Source: Balaenoptera acutorostrata (Eukaryota; Chordata; Mammalia; Artiodactyla; Balaenopteridae). From it: a stretch of DNA of 64,000 nt. Positions 55,855 to 64,000 of the stretch are shown here, in pieces. The stretch is from the NCBI RefSeq assembly GCF_949987535.1, contig NC_080067.1, positions 9,551,654 through 9,615,653 of the forward strand. Direction: 5' to 3'. The translations under genes were made by a program, and so were the position numbers. The number at the start of each line of letters is the position of its first letter. Position 1 is the first letter of the stretch. The notes under the pieces were generated by a model. It worked only from the letters and a program-made list of their open reading frames with translations. It was not told where the DNA came from and did not search any database.

Positions 55855-58546
55855 AATTATCATATCTAAGGGTCCCTTAAAATGAGACCCAAGAGAACAA
55901 TTCTTACTTCTAATTTGGTTCTAAAGTGACGCAGTTTAGAGCTATGATTACAAAGCAGAATTCATCCGTAGACTCTTTAACGCCCACCCCTTCCCTCCTC
56001 TCTACCCTCCTGCCGCCACCCCCGCACAGCTGTGTGCCAAACCACAGGTGGAGCTTCAGGCTGCATGATTTTGAGGAAAGAAAAGGAAGTGTTCCCCAGG
56101 AGGTCTTCTTGCTCATCCTCAGTTCAGATCCACGATTTCACAGGGACTTCAATATGGGAGGATATTGTTTCCATTGCGCTGGTGACATCAGAGAGACAGA
56201 GAGGGAGCATGCTTTGCCCTGGAGAAATGAGAGATTTCGATTCTTTTTATACGTGATCCCGTCCTCTGGGTCCTCGAGTGACTCTCACTAAACGCCCAGA
56301 TTACTTGTTAAGCCTTTTTAAAGTCTGGTTATTCCTCATTTTGTGTCACAGCCCTGAGACAGAGCTTAGCGGGAGAGCAAAAGGACGCAGAGTTTTAGAG
56401 CGTATCTGAATGTGGCATTCCGATGTACAGAATTAAATGGGATTTACCTGTGCACCTTACTCCAGATTCAACTCCCAAGCAGGCGTGTTCCCTGTCCTGT
56501 TTCATCACGCGTTTGCCTCCTAGCTAGATGTTCTGCAGTCTTTGCAAAAAGTCTGTTTCACATGGACCTTCCTACACAGCTGAGCGGCTCCCTCACGAGC
56601 CATCAGATTTGTTTACTTGAAATGGAAAGTAGGGATTTGCAAATCGATTTTGATTTGATTTTTTATAAGTAAAAAATGAAGTTTAGATGACTATAACCCA
56701 GTATATTTTTATTCTTTCCTGCTCCTTACAACCAACCTATGGTCCTATTTCTCCAAGGAAAGAGTCTTTTATTGTCCCATTGTCCCATCCATACCACTCC
56801 CTACTTCACTGTTTGTAAAAATACTGCTGGGAAATTAAAACAAGAAATGCTATTTTCCAAAGAAACTGAAGCATACCTGAGCTTAGGCAAATGATGCTGT
56901 TTTAAGTGATATTGGCAACTCAGAACCGCGTCCTGTACGGTGTTTTGCAGGCCCTTTGTAAATGGTTAATTCTGGTGATGGAGATCATGCAGATACCCAC
57001 TGACTTATCAGGAAAAAAGAAAAGAAAGAAAGCCTCGGGTTTCCAGACTGCAGACCTAAATCAGGGACCAATGCTCGCTCGGAATACGGATTTCAGGAAA
57101 CTTCCAATCACCCTCCATCTGCAGGATTTAAGCCCCCAAGGCCAGAACCTTCTATTTTTCACATTTGGGCTGTGACCTGGGGCTGAAATCAGATACCACC
57201 CCCCCTTCTCCTTACCACCCTCCCTTGTGCCTCGGTAACTCTGTTATTTCTCCTATTAATATCTCATCAACATCGGGCAGGTGCTTCCTGTACGGAGGTT
57301 CTTCATTAACAAGTTGTCAGTAGGACAAAGTCAGATCCCCACTGCTGAAGGAAGCTGGCGTGAGCCCTGGCAGGAGGAAGCCAGAGAACATCCTGCATGA
57401 TGATTACACTTTCTGTCGAGTCCGTGTTTTCCTGTCAAACTTAAATTTGGACTCATCTATCTGACTTCCAAGAACTTTCCTGGCACTTCCTCCTTAAGCA
57501 AGCATTCGTTCTCAAATTACATCTATTTTGATGTTCCATGTCATATCTGAATCAGCAGTTTTTAAATACTCGATATATCTTTAAATGCCAACAGACAAGT
57601 ATAGCAGGTGTTTTATTGTGGTTTAAAGATCCACATTGTTCACATTTTACAATCACAATTAAAATTAAGCAATAACACCAAAGGAGTTCCGGTAGACGGC
57701 AATAATCCTTACCCGTATAGTGAAACTGATAAGGATCCAGATATAATAATGCCCATTGTAGTAACCCTGTGGTGACTGATTGCTATTCTGCCGTTAGGAA
57801 ACAACCAAGAAATACTTTATTTTTTCAGAATTATCAATTTGTTTCTAGGGTATGGGAACAATGGAAACCTTAAGGGAGAATGCAATAGTTAGTGAGGTAT
57901 TAAAACAGTTCTATAACTAATAAAAACACTAAATCAACTTAGATATGCAGCAGTGTGTCATTTCCATTTTAATAAAAAAGTACATTATTCTCTTCCCGGA
58001 ATTACAAAATTTTATTTTATTTTTTTACTCCGTGCCAACATACTTGGAAAGTTAAAAAGTCATAAATCTACAGTTTCTGGAATTGTCATTTATGTGATTC
58101 TCTAGTCCTTACAAAAGATAGAAGAAAAACAGGCATTTTCATAAAACGATTGATTTGAAAAATTATTTGCAGTCGTTGCTTGCAATTTTTTTTTCTTTGG
58201 GAGGTTGGGAGGGGGAGCACAGGGACTTATAAACAAAACACATTTGATTTTCATAGCATCCCTGTATGCTGAGCGTTAAGATCTCTGGATATGCCTGCTC
58301 AAATAGGCAGTGTGAGGAAATGCTTTATTGAGGGGAGCTTTCACGTCCCTTGCAGTGTAGCCTGCGCGGTAACAAAGGCTCAGGCGGAAGGTCAGACTCT
58401 TGTTCAATTAAATCCAGGCACTGGCCAGATGGGAGACAGTAGGGAAACTGAGCCAGAAGGCAGCAGCAGCCTCTCATATTTGCAGGCCTGAGGTGACTTG
58501 GAACTCCCAGTTCCAAAACTGAGCCGAGCTGGCCAGACGTTCCACC
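55855..58546. other. Intergenic sequence, nothing recognised
   Basis: No gene, RNA gene or clear repeat. ORFs 55926-56291, 56412-56672 and 56906-57175 show no domain. Composition is AT-rich from 57500 on. Confidence 0.45.
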
Positions 58547-58560
58547 AAGAAATTTAGATG

Positions 58561-58804
58561 TGGGACTTCTTTGGTGGTCCAGTGGCTAAGACTCCACGCT
58601 CCCAATGCAGGGGGCACAGGTTCAAGCCCTGGTCAGGGAACTAAGACCCCACATGCCGCAACTAAGAGTTCCCATGCCACAGCTAAAGATCCTGCATGCT
58701 ACAACTAAAGATCCCACATGCTGCAACTAAAAAGGATCCTGCATGCCACAACTAAGACCCAGCGCAGCCAAATTAATTAATTAATTAATATTTTTTTTTA
58801 AAAA
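58561..58804 (+). mobile_element. tRNA-derived SINE with internal tandem repeats
   Basis: Head gggacttctttggtggtcca and box B ggttcaagccctgg, then four to five imperfect 21-25 bp units of the form catgc-caacta-agatcc at about 58645-58765, then an AATT-rich tail. A perfect 14-bp TSD aagaaatttagatg is at 58547-58560 and 58805-58818. Confidence 0.93.
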
Positions 58805-58818
58805 AAGAAATTTAGATG

Positions 58819-59069
58819 CATGCATTTTTCTTCTCTGAAAACATAGAGACGAGCTTACCAGCAGGGGCTGCAGGATGGTTTCCAAGCACCCTTGACAATT
58901 CTCCTGAGTTTATTGCCTGAGTTGTTGTGAAAACCCTCCCACGGGGAAGAGCCAAAAGTAGCTGTTGAAAGACCTAGCTGTAGAACTGTAGAACTGCAAG
59001 ATCGTTTGAGAAGAACTGAGCAAGAGGAAAAAGGTCAAAACTAGAAAGGACCTTTGAATTCATCCAGGG
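58819..59069. other. Intergenic sequence, nothing recognised
   Basis: No feature seen. Confidence 0.5.
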
Positions 59070-59290
59070 CACTGAGTCTCATATTTCCACCAAAATACCC
59101 CAGAACAGTTGTCTCTGCCTTGCCTGCACTTTAGTATCCCATGGAGCGCTTTTAAATATGTACATATATTGATACATATTTAAAATATATACATAGATTC
59201 CAGGCCAGTTGAAGCCAAATCCCTTGGGAACAGAGCCTGGGTGATTCTGACACACACACATCACCGAGGAACTTGAGGGTGGATCCTCTT
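59070..59290 (+). mobile_element. MER5A-like relic (low confidence)
   Basis: actttagtatcccatggagc, then ttccaggccagttgaagcca and gggtgattctgacacacaca, is suggestive of a decayed MER5A, with an AT-rich insertion around 59158-59195. Confidence 0.4.
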
Positions 59291-59469
59291 GTCTTAAAAC
59301 CTGTGCACATTTTGTAATTCGACTCAATAAGGCATTTTTGTTTCATTAATTAGATAGGTTTTCTTTTCCACGAATATTCAAGTAAAATCAATGAACCAGG
59401 AAGGCATGCCATATCCCCCCTGTGACTTGCCCTGCACCTGAGAGTGTTACAAATGCCAGGGAAGCAAGG

Positions 59470-59530
59470 GTCTAACTCACTGCATAAATGAAGAAACTGA
59501 GGCTCAGAGAGGTAAAGTCCTTTGGGATTT
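59470..59530 (-). mobile_element. MIR SINE fragment
   Basis: gaagaaactgaggctcagag and following aggtaaagtcc match the MIR reverse complement core. Confidence 0.6.
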
Positions 59531-59699
59531 CTGATGACACTCTACCATCTGCTCCTTTGTACCATATGTAAAGGGCAACTTAGTGACGAAACACTCTGGA
59601 TTCTATTCAAAAGAACATAAGAAAATATGAAATGGCTGGAAAGTCTGATAAGAGAACCCAATAACAAAGGCAGTTACGATTTACTGAGCCCTGCTAAAT

Positions 59700-60175
59700 A
59701 TCAGAAATTTGCATATTCATACATTCATTCAACAAATTTTATTGAATATTATTATAGGAAAAGCACTGATCTAGACAGCTGAGGATACGACAGATATTAA
59801 CATGAGATGTGATCCCTGATTTCCTGGAACTTCAGGCTACTGGGGGAGACCAAGATTAACCAAAAATCACAGTAATGAGGAAATAACTAGGACCTGTGTT
59901 AAATGCTCTGTAGTTCCATGAGAACAACAAGAAAGATAATCTATGCAGGAGACTCAGGAAAGGAAGAGACCCCTGAGCTGAGAGCATGAAGGATGTAGTT
60001 CAACAAATGGTGGGAGATGGCAGAGTGAGGAACAAGCATTCCTCACAGAGAGAACAGCATGTGCAAAAGTCCTGCGGTGAGAGAAAGCAAAGCACTTCAG
60101 AAGATGTGAGGGAGGGTTAGAGTGGCTGGAATAGAGAGAGCATGCGAAGCAGCAGACAGGAGAGGTGGGCAACGG
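59700..60175 (-). mobile_element. L2 LINE 3' relic
   Basis: Starts with catacattcattcaacaaat (L2 terminus reversed), passes gagatgtgatccctgatttc, and contains gagaacagcatgtgcaaaag and tcctgcggtgag, as in L2 on the reverse strand. Confidence 0.75.
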
Positions 60176-60179
60176 CCAG

Positions 60180-60305
60180 GTCAATCTTTTTAACCATCTT
60201 AATGGAGGATGTTTTTGTTCCAGAGTTTAAATAACACAATCCAAGGTCACATCACTAGTAAGTGGCTGAATGGAAATGAAGCAAATCTGCTTCCCTGAAT
60301 TACCC
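60180..60305 (-). mobile_element. MIR SINE relic
   Basis: caaggtcacatcactagtaa followed by gtggctgaatggaaatgaag matches the reverse MIR core. Confidence 0.55.
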
Positions 60306-60589
60306 CTTTTGCTGTCCTGCCACTGCTCATAAACGCTCAGAGGTTGCCTATTACACTTCCTGTGGATTTCATGCATCACATAGTGAACAGCAGGCTCAGG
60401 GGCTTAGTCGGCAGGGTCTGCCAGTGCTGAATGGAGGACAAAGGAAGCTCATAGGACAAGACCCAACTTGGCCTCTGAGTGACCCAGAGTCAAAGAGCAG
60501 TGAAACAAAGAGAGAGAAGCTACAGAACAACTGAGGCAGCCAGTGCCACCCTGAAATCTATGTGAAATGTTTATATTCTTACAAACGAC

Positions 60590-60840
60590 TTCTTTGGTAT
60601 TATTTTGTTGTTTTTTTTTTCTGCACCCCACAGAAAACTCAACTTTAAATGGTTTAAGCAATGCGGATAGTTTATTGTTTCGCATAACACAAGTTCCAAA
60701 GGAGGATAGCTCCAGGGATGATTTATTCTGAGGCTCAGTGAAACCATCAAGGACCAATCCTTTTCTGCTCTACCCTCCTTAGCTTGTCTGCTTTGTCCTC
60801 AATGAGTTTCCATCATGGTCACAAGATGGTTGCCGCAACT
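60590..60840. other. Probable ancient interspersed repeat, family not assigned
   Basis: tttattgtttcgcataacac, ccttagcttgtctgctttgt and catggtcacaagatggttgc recall a widespread old repeat. No name can be given with confidence. Confidence 0.4.
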
Positions 60841-61264
60841 TAAGTTTCACCTGTAGACAGGACAACCACCAGCCAGACAAGGGTCTGTTTCTTCCTTGTG
60901 GCTCCTTTTACAGAGCGAGGAAATGTCTTTCCAAATGTCTCTGCGCCAGCAGATTGATCCTCAGATCCCAGTAGCCAGAACTGGGTCCTATGCCCACCCC
61001 ACACCATTAACCGTCTAGAGCAATGAAAAGACCACACGAGAATTAGATGAATCAGGATTTACTCCCAAGCTGAGGATAGAGTCACCTGAAAGGCACTTAT
61101 ATGAACAAAACTGGAGTTCTTTCAGCAAAGAGGTAGGGGAACTTATTTGAGGTAAGTAACCAATAGTATTGTTTCAACTCTGCTTGACCTGATCAGAAAA
61201 AGTCCCACCCTCTGGGCAGCTGGGATTGAATGACTTCAGGTCGATGACACCTTTAGGATCATTT
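60841..61264. other. Intergenic sequence, nothing recognised
   Basis: No gene seen. Confidence 0.45.
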
Positions 61265-61542
61265 AAAAATCAAAATGGAGTAACTGTGGTTCAGGCATCC
61301 AAAATGGAGCAACATGGCCATTGTGGATGTGGTTTCTGACGCATACCTGCATCACTGAGAGCTTGAATTTTCTCTGAACTGTATCAAACTCAAGGACACC
61401 ACCAGCCGTTTTCAAAACAATACCTGCTAGTAGCTGCCAGCTGCAACCTTTAAGTTTCAAAGACCACCCCCACGACTATGTAATCATTTCAGACCCCAAC
61501 TAATCTTTGCTTAGCAAGCACCCTTACTTCTTGCCAGCTCCA
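61265..61542 (+). mobile_element. Probable ancient LTR (endogenous retrovirus type), left part
   Basis: Sequence of LTR character (aaatggagtaactgtggttc near the start). It is split by the minus-strand L1 at 61555-63668 and resumes after it with a TATA-like tttttaagcc and an aataaa signal. Only an LTR-like piece is seen, no retroviral genes. Confidence 0.4.
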
Positions 61543-61554
61543 ATCCTAATTCTT

Positions 61555-63668
61555 TTTTTTAAAATTTTATTGAAGTATAGTTTATTTACAATGTTGTGTT
61601 AATTTCTGCTGTACAGCAAAGTGACTCAGTTATACATATTTTTTTCATATTCTTTTCCATTATGGTTTATCACAGGATGTTGAATACAGTTCCTTGTGCT
61701 ATACAGTAGGACCTTATTGTTTATCAATACTATATATAATTGTTTGCATTTGCTAATCCCAAGCTCCCAATCCATCCCCCACCCCCTACCACCTTGGCAA
61801 CCACAAGTCTGTTCTCCATATCTATGAGTCTGTTTTCATTTCATAGATATGTTCATTTCTGTTGTATTTTAGATTCCATATAAGTGATATTATATGGCAT
61901 TTGTCTTTCTCTTTCTGACATACTACACTTAGTATGATCATCTCTAGGTCCATCCATGTTGCTGCAAATGACATTATTTCATTCTTTTTATGGCTGAGTA
62001 ATACTCCATTGTGTATATGTACCACATCTTCTTTATCCATTCATCTGTTAATGAACATTTAGGTTGTTTCCATGTCTTGGTTATTGTAAATAGTGCTGCT
62101 ATGAACATAGGGGTGCATGTATCTTTTTGAATTATAGTGTTGTCTGGGTATGTGCCCAGGAGTGGAATTGCTGGATCATATGGCAACTCTGTTTTTAAGT
62201 TTTTGAGGAAACTCCATACTGTTTTCCATAGTGGTTGCACAAATTTACATTGCCACCAACAGTGTAAGAAGCTTCCCTTTTCTCCACACCCTCTCCAGCA
62301 TTTATTTGTAGACTTTTTAATGGTGGCCCTTCTGACCGGTGTGAGACAGTACCTCGCTGTAGTTTTTATTTTCATTTCTCTAATAATTAGTGATGATGAG
62401 CATATTTTCATGTGCCTCTTGGCCATCTGTATGTCTTCTTTGAAGAAATGTCTGTTTAGGTCTTCTGCCCATTTTTCAATTGGGTTGTTTGTTTTTTTGT
62501 TATTAAATAGTAAGAGCTGTTTGTATGTATTGGAAATTATGTCCTTGTTGGTCGCATCATTTGCAAATATTTTCTCCCAGTCTGTAGGTTGTCTTTTCAT
62601 TTTGTTTATGGTTTCCTTTGCTGTGCAAAAGCTTGTAAGTTTGATTAGGTACCATTTGTTTATTTTTGCTTTTATTTCTATTGCCTTGGGAGACTGACCT
62701 AAGAAAACACTGGTATGATTTATGTCAGAGAATGTTTTGCCTATGTTCTCTTTCAGGAGTTTTATGGTGTCTTGTCTTATATTTAAGTCTCTAAGCCATT
62801 TTGAGTTTATTTTTGCGTATGGTGTGAGGGTGTTTTCTAGCTTCATTGATTGACATGCGGCTGTCCAACTTTCCCAGTACCACTTGCTGAAGAGACTGTC
62901 TTTTCCCCACAGTATATTCTTGCCTCCTTTGTCAAAGATTAATTGTCCATAGGTTGTGGGTTTATATCTGGGCTCTCTATTCTGTTCCATTGATCCGTGT
63001 GTCTGTTTTTGTGCCAATACCATGCTGTTTTGATTACTGTAGCTTTGTAGGATTGTCTGAAGTCTGGGAGGGTTATGCCTCCTTCTTTGTTCTTTTTCCT
63101 CAGGATTGCTTTGGAAAGTCTGGGTCTTTCAAATTTTAGGATTATCTGTTCTAGTTCTGTGGAAAATGTCACAGGTACTTTGATAGGTATTGCATTAAAT
63201 ATGTGGATTGCTTTGGGTAGTATGGCCTTTTCAACAATATTAATTCTTCCAATCCAAGACCATGGGATATATTTCCATTTCTTTTAGTTATCTTTAGTTT
63301 TCTTTATTAATGGTTTGTACTTCTCAGCATATAAGTCTTTTACCTCCTTAGTGAGGTTTATTCTCAAGTATTTTTTTTTGATGTGATTTTAAAAGGGATT
63401 GTTTGTTTATATTCCCTTTCTGATATTTCATTGTTAGTGTAAAGAAATGCAACCAGTTTCTGTATGTTAATTCTGTATCCTGCTACCTTGTTGAATTCAT
63501 TTAACAAGTCCTTAAATCCCACAATGTGATATTTCTCACCACAATCACTCTTTAAAGCTTCAATCGTACACTCAACACACATTTTGTGTGGAATCTTTAG
63601 GGTTTTCTATATATAGTATCATGTCATCTGTGTATAATGACTATTTTACCTCTTCCCTACCAATTCCT
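61555..63668 (-). mobile_element. L1: 5'-truncated L1 (RT C-terminal half through 3' UTR)
   Basis: The 3' end lies at the left (ttttattgaagtatagttta) and the element stops at the right in the FADD region of ORF2. It is older than L1-A. An insert of about 67 nt foreign to L1 sits at about 63513-63579. The TSD atcctaattctt is at 61543-61554 and 63669-63680. Confidence 0.94.
61974..63023 (-). pseudogene. L1 ORF2: L1 ORF2 C-terminal fragment, open for 349 codons
   Basis: Reads the ORF2 region from just after the thumb to the end: [12 protein letters not shown], the conserved KINSKW block, WAEDLNRHF, the complete cysteine motif C-x3-C-x7-H-x4-C (CWRGC...HCWWQC) and YYSAIKR. Upstream ORF2 on the same strand continues in other frames (62939-63172 with TELEQ, 63364-63582 with VAGYRIN), so frameshifts separate them. 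There is no endonuclease domain and no start of its own, so it is not expected to be made as a working protein. Its long open state reflects moderate age. Confidence 0.93.
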
Positions 63669-63680
63669 ATCCTAATTCTT

Positions 63681-63860
63681 GACAAACAATTTATGTAACC
63701 TTGTGGTTTTTGCCTTTTTAAGCCTCCCACATTTTGTAGTCTGGCAGAACATAATTCAAGTTCTTCTTGAATCTGCATCTCCGGGCTGCAGTCCTAACAG
63801 ACCACAAATAAACACCTCTTATTTCCATCAGGTCTCTGTTTCTGAAATTTTGGTTAACAA
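63681..63860 (+). mobile_element. Probable ancient LTR, right part
   Basis: tttttaagcctcccacattt, then gggctgcagtcctaacagac, ccacaaataaacacctctta and ctgtttctgaaattttggtt: the order of a mammalian ERV LTR R/U5 end, with aataaa at 63807-63812. Continues 61265-61542. Confidence 0.45.
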
Positions 63861-64000
63861 AGTTCATTCACAGTGTTTCTAATCAGTTCGACATGGTAGA
63901 AATAAAGCAGTAAACAATGTGCAAAAAAAAAAAAAGACAGTCCAACTTTGAATCCTGGATCCCTCCAAGCTGGGAGGGAGAGAACTGGACCCAATCCTGG
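63861..64000. other. Intergenic sequence to the right edge
   Basis: A 13-A run near 63922-63934; otherwise nothing recognised. Confidence 0.5.

Noticed and set aside
55926..56291. 121-residue frame as a possible gene
   Set aside because: No domain recognised, and an alternative frame is open at the same place (56032-56256).
58645..58765. CRISPR-like array of 21-25 bp units
   Set aside because: Units are contiguous without spacers, imperfect, and lie inside a eukaryotic SINE.
62137..62697. 186-residue plus-strand frame
   Set aside because: It is the antisense of the minus-strand L1 ORF2 C-terminus, equivalent to the shadow frames opposite L1-A ORF2.
61265..63860. Endogenous retrovirus with internal genes
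   Set aside because: Only LTR-like flanks are seen; the sequence between them is an L1.
1..64000. Bacterial or phage system (operons, restriction, toxin-antitoxin, CRISPR)
   Set aside because: Composition, SINE/LINE content and microsatellites are mammalian. There are no operons or ribosome binding sites.

Overview
The window is mammalian nuclear DNA and looks like a whale or dolphin (Cetacea, or at least a close cetartiodactyl). The main evidence is the SINEs. Nine tRNA-derived elements open with the CHR-type head (ttccctggtggcgcagtgg and variants), and the L1 3' ends carry a cetartiodactyl-type tail. No Bov-B/RTE or other ruminant-specific repeat was recognised. I found no host protein-coding exon, tRNA, rRNA or snRNA that I can defend. 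Almost every long open frame belongs to a LINE-1 (L1).

Layout. From 1 to 1452 there is an old L1 inverted by twin priming and interrupted by a CHR SINE. From 1555 to 8589 lies L1-A, a full-length young L1 with perfect target-site duplications (TSDs), a CpG-rich 5' UTR, one nonsense codon in ORF1, and an uninterrupted 1271-residue ORF2 with endonuclease, reverse transcriptase and cysteine motifs present. From 10331 to 17453 lies L1-B, a second full-length L1 in the same orientation with several stops and frameshifts, inserted into a much older L1 whose halves flank it. From 18.2 to 20.2 kb there are ancient L1 remnants and a SINE. From 20.7 to 36 kb the sequence is comparatively repeat-poor, AT-rich and single-copy-looking, with only a few MIR/L2 relics, three young insertions, one older L1 tail and several microsatellites. 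It is the best place to look for conserved noncoding elements. From 36 to 49 kb there is a dense mosaic of MIR, L2, MLT1, MER5-like and MER58-like relics, CHR SINEs and short L1 3' ends, two of the young insertions having doubled A-tails. From 49 to 61 kb there are more L2, L1 and SINE copies in otherwise unremarkable sequence. From 61.2 to 63.9 kb an LTR-like relic is split by a 2.1 kb 5'-truncated L1 on the minus strand that carries an unexplained segment of about 67 nt.

How the parts relate. L1 supplies the reverse transcription and endonuclease activity. The SINEs, truncated L1s and A-tailed insertions all bear the marks of that machinery (A-tails and 10-17 bp TSDs). L1-A is the only element here whose ORF2 could still encode all the activities. 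Family names for ancient repeats (MIR, L2, MLT1, MER5, HAL1/L1M) are from remembered consensus features, not from a database search.
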